Below are positions 1 through 5,783 of a DNA stretch of 5,798 nucleotides, piece by piece. Origin of the DNA: an uncultured Clostridia bacterium (GTDB lineage Bacteria > Bacillota > Clostridia > Oscillospirales > CAG-272); assembly GCA_937892405.1 (NCBI GenBank), contig CALAFS010000253.1, forward strand, positions 1 to 5,798. The letters are read 5' to 3'. Both the position numbers and the translations under genes were made by a program. The notes under the pieces were generated by a model that was not told where the DNA came from, made no database searches, and saw only the letters and a program-made list of their open reading frames with translations. Every line of letters begins with the position of its first letter. Within the stretch, counting starts at the first letter, position 1.

Positions 1-856
1 AGGCGGGGATCCTTTCCGCGAGGGCGCGTGCCGCCCCCTCGCGCACCATGGTGTCCTCGCCGGCGAGGAACATCAAGGTGCGCGTCCTGATGCTCTCGGG
101 GGCGCCGCGAAGGAGAATTTTCCGCTTGACTTTCAGCGACTCATAGACCCAACGATAGGAGGGGCCGTAGTTCTGAAAGAGGGGCGTTTTTTCACGGATT
201 TCTTCGTATTCTGTAAATCTTTCTTTACTTGTTTTACAGGAATCCTCGAATTCTTCGTGTCCCGGGTACTCCCCGGTGATGAAGGCACGCTTCTTTCCTT
301 TGCCGAAAAGGCAGAAGAGTCCGGTCAGAATCCGACCGCAGACGGCGGGGATATGCCCGCTCTGCGGCATTACCATCGGAGAGGAGAGAACCGCCGCACG
401 GAAAAGTGTCGGATCCTCCTCCATCACGAGCGTGCCGATCGCACCGCCCATCGAATGGCCGAAGAGATAAACCTCCTCCCGTGCCACCTCCCGCACCCTG
501 CGGGAGAAGGCGAGAAAGTCCCGCGTGTATTCCGAAAAGCGGTCGATGTGCGTCAGGGTCGGGTCGGGCACCTCGCGATAGGACCGCCCGTGCCCGCGGT
601 GCTCGGGGAGGAAGACATTGTACCCTTCGCGCAGAAGGTAGTAGGACAGCTCATGATATTTTTCCGCCGACTCGGTGAAGCCGTGCGACACGATCACGCT
701 CGCGCGCGGCTCGTCGGCAAGGTAGGCGACATAGTGAATCGGTTTTCCGTCATAGCCCGGAAAATCGCTCTCGCACCGTCTCTCTTCGAGATAGGGAAGG
801 ACGGTCGTTTCCATTTCGGAGAGGTAATTGCCTTCGCGCAGGTAGAAATCACGCAT
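1..856 (-). CDS. Alpha/beta-hydrolase, lysophospholipase/monoacylglycerol lipase-like (S33 superfamily), 3' end missing
   Basis: I translated 285 codons from the ATG at 856; the frame stays open to the left edge, so the C-terminus lies outside. The family hydrolyses ester bonds of lysophospholipids, monoacylglycerols or other small esters. Visible hallmarks are the oxyanion-side motif VSHGF (H58, G59), the turn EHRGHGRS (residues 85-92), the segment HIDRFSEYTRDF (103-114) that matches the family's conserved H-D-F-Y-D region, the nucleophile elbow GHSMGG with S135, and the acid in AGEDTMV (D268). The catalytic His is expected within about 30 residues beyond the edge. There is no signal peptide, so the enzyme is probably cytoplasmic. 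A charged, Lys/Glu-rich lid-like stretch lies at about 199-225. The start overlaps the transporter stop (ATGCGTGA) and has its own strong ribosome binding site, so translation is probably coupled. The substrate is unknown; a carbohydrate-ester or lactone role is possible only from context. Confidence 0.92.
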   Translation of the reverse strand, partial: MRDFYLREGNYLSEMETTVLPYLEERRCESDFPGYDGKPIHYVAYLADEPRASVIVSHGFTESAEKYHELSYYLLREGYNVFLPEHRGHGRSYREVPDPTLTHIDRFSEYTRDFLAFSRRVREVAREEVYLFGHSMGGAIGTLVMEEDPTLFRAAVLSSPMVMPQSGHIPAVCGRILTGLFCLFGKGKKRAFITGEYPGHEEFEDSCKTSKERFTEYEEIREKTPLFQNYGPSYRWVYESLKVKRKILLRGAPESIRTRTLMFLAGEDTMVREGAARALAERIPA

Positions 857-2186
857 CGGGGGTGTCCTCCTTTTTCGTAATCTTTGCCATCACGGATTTT
901 TCATTATAGAGGAAGAAGAGAATCGCGCCGACAAGGCAGGCGACCGTCGCGATAATCGCTGTCACGCGGTAGCTCTCTTCACTGCCCGAGACTGTCACGG
1001 AGGTGAAGACGAGGAGGGAGAGCGCCTGCCCGAGCTTCATCGCGAAGGTGCGCGCGGCAAAGAACATGCCGCTCCGGCTCTCTCCGCTCTCGATGCCGTC
1101 CGCCTCCGCGATGTCGGCGACGACCGCCTGCGGCAGGATACCGAGGATCGCCATCGGGATCCCCGCGAGCGCCGCGATGATATATCCCCATACGATGCCC
1201 TCACCGCAGAAGGAGGCGAGGAGGAAGACCGCGGCGTAGGTGAAGAAACCGATGGTAATCAGCGGCTTTTTTCCGAATTTCGGCGCCAGCTTGTTGACCG
1301 CCGGATAGAGGCAGAGGCTCACCACCGTCATAATTACCGTCAGAAGGAAGGCGTTGCTCTCATCGGCGTGCATGAGCTTTGTGATATAGAAGGCAAGCCC
1401 CGTCTGGAAGAGCGTCACCGCGAAGAAGTAGATGACATCGGAGTAGACGAAGCGGCGGAACTGCCCGTTCGAGAAGGTCTTGATGAGGGAGCGGAACGCC
1501 TGCGTCTTCACCGGCTTTACCTCGATGTAGTCGCGCTCCTTGATAAAGAAGGAGGGCACCAGCATGGCGATGGCGGCGAGCGCCGCGAGAAGACCGATGG
1601 CGAGGCGGACGGCGCCCGCCTTGCCCATCGATCCTTCAAAGAGGGACGCGATGTTCGGCAGAAGGTAGGAGACAGAGAAGCCCGCGATGTAGGTAAAGGA
1701 AATGTAGGTCGACACATTGACTCTGTGCTCCTGCGTGTCACCGAGCTCGGCGATCAGCGCATTGTATGGGGTGCAATAGATCGTCATGAAAAGATAGAAG
1801 AGCATCAGCGTGACGAAGAGAATGATGTCGTTGAGCACCACATTCCCCGTCGAGGGAAAGAGGAAGACGCCGACCGTCACGAGGGCGAAGGGGATCGCGA
1901 TCACCTTCATAAAGGGGATGCGCCGACCGCCCTTGAAATCACTGCGATCCGACCACCCTGCGATCAGCGGGTCGGTCACCGCGTCGAAGAGTCTGCCGAC
2001 GGCGATAATCAGACCGAAGAGCGTCAGTCCGAGAAAGAGCGGCTCGCCCGTGATGTGAGAGCCGAACACCGCGCCCTCGCCGGTATAGTAATAGACCATC
2101 CAGCTCGAGATGATGCCCGAGAGAAGGCTCCAGCCGAACTGTCCGACGGCAAAAAGCCAAAGAACTTTGTTTGTGATCTGTTTCAT
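849..2186 (-). CDS. MFS sugar:cation symporter, GPH/MelB-like family
   Basis: This is a 445-residue protein with about 12 predicted hydrophobic helices (near residues 7-33, 50-66, 92-111, 118-136, 159-178, 190-214, 247-268, 277-298, 308-326, 331-352, 374-397 and 406-427) and a cytoplasmic middle loop at about 215-245. The GPH signature is clear: GRLFDAVTDPLIAGWSD, then GGRRIPF. D68 and D72 match by position the MelB cation-site aspartates (D55 and D59 in E. coli MelB). The helix 4-5 loop YCTPYNALIAELGD...R and the late motif DGIESGESRSG also fit the family. Members import glycosides or small oligosaccharides with Na+, H+ or Li+. An in-frame ATG at 2273 would add 29 residues, but it lies upstream of the promoter; the ATG at 2186 has an AAAGGAG 6 nt away. 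The gene is first in its unit and overlaps the hydrolase. Family is confident; substrate is not determinable. Confidence 0.95.
   Translation of the reverse strand: MKQITNKVLWLFAVGQFGWSLLSGIISSWMVYYYTGEGAVFGSHITGEPLFLGLTLFGLIIAVGRLFDAVTDPLIAGWSDRSDFKGGRRIPFMKVIAIPFALVTVGVFLFPSTGNVVLNDIILFVTLMLFYLFMTIYCTPYNALIAELGDTQEHRVNVSTYISFTYIAGFSVSYLLPNIASLFEGSMGKAGAVRLAIGLLAALAAIAMLVPSFFIKERDYIEVKPVKTQAFRSLIKTFSNGQFRRFVYSDVIYFFAVTLFQTGLAFYITKLMHADESNAFLLTVIMTVVSLCLYPAVNKLAPKFGKKPLITIGFFTYAAVFLLASFCGEGIVWGYIIAALAGIPMAILGILPQAVVADIAEADGIESGESRSGMFFAARTFAMKLGQALSLLVFTSVTVSGSEESYRVTAIIATVACLVGAILFFLYNEKSVMAKITKKEDTPDA
866..873 (-). promoter_or_regulatory. Ribosome binding site of the alpha/beta-hydrolase, inside the transporter gene
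   Basis: The minus strand reads AAAGGAGG, followed by a 9-nt spacer and then ATG at 856-854. It lies within the last codons of the transporter and supports the start that overlaps the transporter stop by 8 bp. This is near-perfect anti-16S complementarity, so the hydrolase is unlikely to depend on read-through re-initiation alone. Confidence 0.85.
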
Positions 2187-2192
2187 GATGTT

Positions 2193-2199
2193 CTCCTTT
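2193..2199 (-). promoter_or_regulatory. Ribosome binding site that fixes the transporter start
   Basis: The minus strand reads AAAGGAG with a 6-nt spacer to the ATG at 2186. The in-frame ATG at 2273 has no comparable site and precedes the predicted transcription start, so this element decides the start. Confidence 0.85.
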
Positions 2200-2231
2200 G
2201 ACGGCACAACGCCTGTTGAATTTCTGCTTTT

Positions 2232-2260
2232 ATTATATCGCCTTTTTGCATAAAAGTCAA
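2232..2260 (-). promoter_or_regulatory. Sigma-A promoter of the transporter-hydrolase unit
   Basis: On the minus strand the -35 box is TTGACT (2260-2255) and the -10 box is TATAAT (2237-2232), separated by exactly 17 bp: five of six and six of six consensus matches. Transcription should begin near 2225, giving a leader of about 39 nt. The promoter sits in an AT-rich gap just after the terminator of the preceding unit, so the transporter can be expressed independently of the three enzyme genes. A 7-bp inverted repeat, CTGTTGA (2213-2219) and TCAACAG (2257-2263), brackets the promoter and might be an operator, but that is weak. Confidence 0.88.
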
Positions 2261-2289
2261 CAGATATTTGCACATGTATTTGTATCTTT

Positions 2290-2365
2290 TGTTAATTTTT
2301 CGATAAAAAGAAAGCCGCGACGAACCATGCGCCGCGGCTTTCCCTTTTTCGGTGTTAATTTTTCG
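2290..2365. repeat. 13-bp direct repeat bracketing the terminator
   Basis: TGTTAATTTTTCG occurs perfectly at 2290-2302 and at 2353-2365, 63 bp apart, with the terminator hairpin between the copies. The second copy overlaps the stop codon and last codons of the SDR gene. A shorter relative, TTTTTCGG, lies at 2345-2352. The arrangement could be a local duplication of the gene's 3' end or a small inserted hairpin cassette. It is also AT-rich low-complexity sequence, so chance is not excluded. Confidence 0.6.
2303..2342 (-). terminator. Intrinsic terminator after the SDR gene
   Basis: A perfect 10-bp GC-rich stem (2310-2319 GAAAGCCGCG paired with 2333-2342 CGCGGCTTTC) has a 13-nt loop. On the minus-strand transcript it is followed at once by five U (2309-2305) and AUCG. 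It starts 12 bp after the SDR stop codon and separates the enzyme unit from the transporter promoter. The plus side also has a T-run at 2345-2349, offset by two bases, so weak bidirectional activity is possible, although no plus-strand gene is seen. Confidence 0.92.
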
Positions 2366-3137
2366 GAATGATCGGATAGAGCTGGATCGTATTGCCGCCG
2401 TCGACGACGAGCTCCGCGCCCGTCGCGTTTCTCGCGTGTGCCGCGAAGTACCAGACCGCGTCGGCAATGTCCTCGCCCACCGCGACATCGCCGATCGGCG
2501 TGTAGCGGGAGGGAACATCGCGGTAGAAGTCGGGGTTCTTCTCCCAGCGGTCGGTGCGGATCATGCCGGGGAGCACCGCATTGACGCGGATATTATATTT
2601 GCCGAGGTCGAGCGCCATCGCACGCATCATGCCGAGCTGTCCGCTCTTCGACGCCGAGTAGGCAATGCGGTCGGGAATCGCGCGGTACGCCGTGTTCGAG
2701 TTGACGAAGACGATGTTGCCGCCGCCCATCTCCTTCATGCGGCGCGCCGCATGCTCGGAGAGGCAATAGTCCCACACCATGTTGGTATTGATGACCCGCT
2801 GAAAGTCGGTCAGGGGATTTTCAAAGACCTTGATCCCGAGTCCCTGATCCGCCGCGTTCAGCACGAGCGTCTCGATGAAAATCTCCTTTTTGTCAAGGTC
2901 GGAGAAGAGGCGTTCTACCGCACCTTCGTCCACCGTCCGCTCGTCGAGCAGGGAATCCATCACATAGCCGAGGATCGTCACATCGGGGAACTTTGCCCGA
3001 TAGGACGCCTCCGCCGCCCGCACGCTTTCTTCCTTGCGTCCGGTGAAGATCACATTCTTCCCCTCGGACGCGAATTTTTCCACAATCGCGACGCCCGTGT
3101 TGATGCAGGCGCCGGTAACAAGAGTTGCACGCATCAT
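2355..3137 (-). CDS. Short-chain dehydrogenase/reductase (SDR), classical-type, variant cofactor motif
   Basis: This 260-residue protein is of classical SDR length and has a Rossmann fold. The catalytic set is present: N119 (in VINTNM), S147 (in VNSNTA), and Y160 with K164 in YSASK, with S and Y 13 residues apart as usual. The C-terminal segment ATGAELVVDGGNT (residues 238-250) is the usual SDR cofactor/oligomer strand. R34 after the second strand (FTGRKEE) suggests NADP(H), by family rule. Two motifs deviate: the glycine-rich loop is TGACINTG (8-15), with Asn at the middle glycine, and the usual NNAG is LNAA (93-96). It follows the glycosidase by 15 nt. SDRs in such settings oxidise or reduce sugars, aldonates or keto-deoxy acids, for example 2-keto-3-deoxy-L-fuconate dehydrogenase beside an enolase-type dehydratase. 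The substrate here is not identifiable. Of two adjacent ATGs I use the first; the second (3134) would also work. Confidence 0.94.
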   Translation of the reverse strand: MMRATLVTGACINTGVAIVEKFASEGKNVIFTGRKEESVRAAEASYRAKFPDVTILGYVMDSLLDERTVDEGAVERLFSDLDKKEIFIETLVLNAADQGLGIKVFENPLTDFQRVINTNMVWDYCLSEHAARRMKEMGGGNIVFVNSNTAYRAIPDRIAYSASKSGQLGMMRAMALDLGKYNIRVNAVLPGMIRTDRWEKNPDFYRDVPSRYTPIGDVAVGEDIADAVWYFAAHARNATGAELVVDGGNTIQLYPIIPKN

Positions 3138-3146
3138 TTTGATTTT

Positions 3147-3153
3147 CTCCTTT
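3147..3153 (-). promoter_or_regulatory. Ribosome binding site of the SDR gene, touching the upstream stop codon
   Basis: The minus strand reads TAAAAGGAG: the last A of the glycosidase TAA (3155-3153) is the first A of AAAGGAG. The spacer to the first ATG is 9 nt. This packing implies coupled translation of the two genes. Confidence 0.85.
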
Positions 3154-4568
3154 TATTGATTCAGAAAGTCGCCGAAGGTCAGAAGCATCGGCGTGTCCTT
3201 GATCGGCAGATTTTTGATATGATAGGTGCCATAGGCATCTTTGGAAAGAATACTTTCGGGCAGCTCATAGATCGCGCCGTCCATCAGGTCGACGAGGCGC
3301 ACTTTGTCATACTTCGAGCAGATGTCGACGGTGATCGTGCTCTCAAACGAGGAGGTCATGATGTTCGACGGATACCAGAAGACGAGGGCGTCGCCCGCAG
3401 GGCGGCGGAAGCCGCCGGTAATCACGCGGTTCTTCGGCTCGTCGGTGCCGAAGGTGCGCGGAGACTCTTCGGGCATGAAGAGGACGGGGAGCTTGCAAAG
3501 CTCGCACCCCTCGGCGAAGACCGAGCAGAGGTTCTGCAAGGCGTAATAGGATTTTTTCGGCGTGTAGGAGCCGACGCACTTTCCGTTTTCGTCAAAGTCT
3601 GCGCCGAGAACGCCGAAGTAGCCGAAATCGAGGTAGGAGGAGACATCGCCGACCCGTCCGTTCAGCGCCTCGATCATGTCCATGCAGGAGAAATAGGAGG
3701 TGAAATACACATCCGAAAGCAGGTCTGCCATCGCGTGGCGGAGAAGCTGTTTCGCCTGCTTTTCCTGTGTCCATGCACCGGTATAAACGGCGCCGTGTCC
3801 GCCGCTCCTCGACTGCGAGCCGGACTCGCCCTGAATGATCTCAATCTTCGGGTTATAGGATTTGGCAAGTGCGCGGAGCGCGTCCACTCTCTCGAAAACA
3901 AGAGTCTCGTCATGCGTGTATTCATGGAAGGAGAGATAGTCGATCGCGTCTCCCATGCCGGCGGCGAATGCCGCGTTCGGGAAGTGAATATCGCGGTGAC
4001 CGAGCACGCCGCCGATCACCTTCGCGTCGGGATCGACCGCCTTGACGGCAAGCCCCGTGTCGCGGGTGAAAACGCCGAGATCATGTCCGGCGGTTTCTTT
4101 CTCCGAGCGCCAGCTGTTGAGGCAGTCCGGCTCGTTCCATACCTCGTAATGCGTCACTCTGCCGCGGAAGTGGCGGGCGAGCGCCGTCACATAGTTTTTC
4201 CACGCCGTCTTCTGCTCTTCGCTATGAATCGGAACGCAGCCGACCGCGCCGAAGATTTCCTTTGCCTCTTCGTTGTAAAGGTCGTTGCCGTAGCAGAGGC
4301 AGATCCAGGGGCGGAGTCCGCGGCGAAGAAGGTTGTCGACGATCTTATCGAGCCATGCGAAGTCGTAGACGCCCTTTTGGCGTTCCGTCTTCTGCCAGCC
4401 GGACTGGAGCCTCACCCATTTAACGCCGAGCTCGGCGACTCTGTCATACGCCTTCTCGGGGTCGAAGACATCGCGGTCGAGCTTTTCAAACCCGATGCCC
4501 ATCTTGGAATTCTTGATATCTTCCGAATGTTTCGGCACGATTTGTCCGACTTTATGTAAGCGTTCCAT
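3153..4568 (-). CDS. Cytoplasmic clan GH-A glycoside hydrolase, GH39-like
   Basis: This is a 471-residue retaining glycosidase candidate. An N-terminal (beta/alpha)8 barrel covers about residues 20-350, with early-strand signatures such as VKWVRLQSGW (49-58) and GVYDFAWLD. The acid/base strand is HYEVWNEPD, with N145 and E146, the clan GH-A hallmark. The probable nucleophile is E248 in IIQGESGSQS at the expected strand-7 position. KKSYYALQNL (338-347) closes the barrel, and about 375-471 looks like a small beta domain. No signal peptide or anchor is seen, so it would act on an imported substrate, consistent with the GPH symporter nearby. GH39 includes beta-xylosidases and alpha-L-iduronidase; the nucleophile surroundings differ from the usual GH39 pattern, so GH5 or an unassigned GH-A family is possible. 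It lies 39 nt after the dehydratase and 15 nt before the SDR. Clan is confident; family and substrate are not. Confidence 0.9.
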   Translation of the reverse strand: MERLHKVGQIVPKHSEDIKNSKMGIGFEKLDRDVFDPEKAYDRVAELGVKWVRLQSGWQKTERQKGVYDFAWLDKIVDNLLRRGLRPWICLCYGNDLYNEEAKEIFGAVGCVPIHSEEQKTAWKNYVTALARHFRGRVTHYEVWNEPDCLNSWRSEKETAGHDLGVFTRDTGLAVKAVDPDAKVIGGVLGHRDIHFPNAAFAAGMGDAIDYLSFHEYTHDETLVFERVDALRALAKSYNPKIEIIQGESGSQSRSGGHGAVYTGAWTQEKQAKQLLRHAMADLLSDVYFTSYFSCMDMIEALNGRVGDVSSYLDFGYFGVLGADFDENGKCVGSYTPKKSYYALQNLCSVFAEGCELCKLPVLFMPEESPRTFGTDEPKNRVITGGFRRPAGDALVFWYPSNIMTSSFESTITVDICSKYDKVRLVDLMDGAIYELPESILSKDAYGTYHIKNLPIKDTPMLLTFGDFLNQ

Positions 4569-4575
4569 CGGAATA

Positions 4576-4581
4576 TCCTTT
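4576..4581 (-). promoter_or_regulatory. Ribosome binding site of the glycoside hydrolase
   Basis: The minus strand reads GAAAGGAT, with AAAGGA 7 nt before the ATG at 4568. The 39-nt gap (4569-4607) holds no hairpin and no paired -35/-10 boxes, so the gene is likely co-transcribed with the dehydratase. Confidence 0.75.
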
Positions 4582-4607
4582 CGATAATGTAAAGTTATCT
4601 TTTCAAA

Positions 4608-5768
4608 TCAGAAGTAAAACGCGGTTTTCGGCGGGCGGATGTCCGTCAGTGCGCCGGTATAGTGGCGCAGGGTATGCGGCTTGTACGGGTGGGCGAGGCA
4701 CGCCTCCTCGTTGATTTCGATGCCGAGACCGGGCTTGTTCGGAACGGTGAGATAGCCGTCCTTGTATTCGAGCGACTCGGTCGTCAGCTCGCCGCGGTAG
4801 TCGACATCGCTGTACATGATTTCGAGGATTTCAAAGTTCGGGCAGCATGCCGCGAGCTGAAGCGTCGCCGCGTTCGCCACGGGACCCGACGGGTTGTGCG
4901 GGGCAAAGGGAATGTAGCGGCATTCCGCCTCCGCCGCGATTTTACGAAGCTCCATGATACCGCCGGCGTGCGAGACATCGGGCTGAATGTAATCCGCCGC
5001 CATCTTATCGAACATCGGCTTGTAGTCCCAGCGCGTGTAGAGACGCTCGCCCGCCGAGATTGCGACGGGGGATCTGTCCTTCACCTCGCGCAGGGCGTCG
5101 AGGTTGTCGGGGGGCACCGGCTCCTCGAAGAACATCGGTCTGAAGGGTTCCAGCTCCTTCGCGATCTTCACCGCAGTCGGAATGTTGAAACGGCCGTGCC
5201 CTTCGATCAGAAGATCGACCTTCGGTCCGACCGCCTCGCGCACCGCCGCGACACAGCGGATCGCGCGGTCGAGGTCTTCGCCCGAGATGTTGAGGTAGCT
5301 CTTGCCGAAGGGATCCCACTTCATCGCTGTGACGCCGCGCTTTACTGCGATCTTTGCCTTCTCGGCGAACTCTTCGGGCTCTTTCGCTCCCGCGAACCAC
5401 CCGTTGACATAAATGCGCACCTTGTCATTTACCTTGCCGCCGAGCAGCTGCCACACCGGGACGCCGAGCGACTTACCGAGAATGTCCCACAGCGCCGTCT
5501 CCACCGCAGAGAGCGCGCTCATCAGCACAGCACCGCCGCGCCAGTAGGCATCCCGATAGATCGCGTGCCAATGCCTCTCGATATCCAGCGGATTCTTGCC
5601 GACCAGATACTCCCGGATGTGATCGACGGCACCCAGCAGAGCTTGTTCCTTATACTCCAGTGTCGCTTCTCCGACGCCGTCAATCCCCTCATCGGTATAG
5701 ACCTTCACAAATACCCAGTTGGTACGAAAACAATCTACCACGAAGGTCTTCACATCCGTAACTTTCAT
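4608..5768 (-). CDS. Enolase-superfamily sugar-acid dehydratase (mandelate racemase subgroup, galactonate-dehydratase-like)
   Basis: This complete 386-residue protein has the enolase N-terminal capping domain (about 1-125) and a barrel. Family enzymes abstract the proton alpha to a carboxylate with Mg2+ help; dehydratases turn aldonates into 2-keto-3-deoxy acids. Residues match E. coli D-galactonate dehydratase (382 aa), as I recall it, with a constant +6 offset: ligands 183/209/235 become E189, E215 (FFEEPV) and E241 (SAGERLYTRWD), and catalytic His 185/285 become H191 (EGHGRFN) and H291 (APHNPSGP). D264 in QPDVSHAGG would pair with H291. The first ligand is Glu rather than Asp, with H191 two residues later as in the dehydratase. 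Without a Lys-x-Lys pair, muconate-lactonising chemistry is unlikely. It is the first visible gene of the enzyme unit. L-fuconate, galactonate, gluconate or xylonate are all possible substrates. Confidence 0.94.
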   Translation of the reverse strand: MKVTDVKTFVVDCFRTNWVFVKVYTDEGIDGVGEATLEYKEQALLGAVDHIREYLVGKNPLDIERHWHAIYRDAYWRGGAVLMSALSAVETALWDILGKSLGVPVWQLLGGKVNDKVRIYVNGWFAGAKEPEEFAEKAKIAVKRGVTAMKWDPFGKSYLNISGEDLDRAIRCVAAVREAVGPKVDLLIEGHGRFNIPTAVKIAKELEPFRPMFFEEPVPPDNLDALREVKDRSPVAISAGERLYTRWDYKPMFDKMAADYIQPDVSHAGGIMELRKIAAEAECRYIPFAPHNPSGPVANAATLQLAACCPNFEILEIMYSDVDYRGELTTESLEYKDGYLTVPNKPGLGIEINEEACLAHPYKPHTLRHYTGALTDIRPPKTAFYF

Positions 5769-5776
5769 TGTAATCT

Positions 5777-5783
5777 CTCCTTT
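5777..5783 (-). promoter_or_regulatory. Ribosome binding site of the dehydratase
   Basis: The minus strand reads AAAGGAG with an 8-nt spacer to the ATG at 5768, supporting the start. Only 15 further bases remain to the right edge, including AACAGGC at 5798-5792; the promoter is not visible. Confidence 0.85.

Noticed and set aside
257..880. A 207-codon plus-strand open frame near the left edge.
   Set aside because: It is the complementary-register shadow of the alpha/beta-hydrolase, which has a full set of family motifs on the minus strand, and it runs on into the transporter gene.
1368..2201. A 277-codon plus-strand open frame antisense to the transporter.
   Set aside because: Same complementary register and charged, domain-free composition; the real gene has TM helices, family motifs, promoter and ribosome binding site on the other strand.
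2187..2273. A 29-residue N-terminal extension of the transporter starting at the ATG at 2273.
   Set aside because: That ATG lies upstream of the -35/-10 promoter, the extension is not hydrophobic or family-like, and the ATG at 2186 has a well-placed ribosome binding site.
2352..4559. A 735-codon open frame on the plus strand, antisense to the SDR and glycosidase genes.
   Set aside because: It is in the exactly complementary codon register of both genes, so it only reflects their avoidance of TTA, CTA and TCA codons at high GC. It begins at a GTG without a ribosome binding site, and its product is rich in Arg, His, Asp and Val with no recognisable domain.
4569..4607. A possible internal promoter or terminator between dehydratase and glycosidase.
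   Set aside because: The gap is AT-rich, but TTGAAA and CATTAT are only 11 bp apart and there is no stem-loop with a T-run; simple co-transcription is the better reading.
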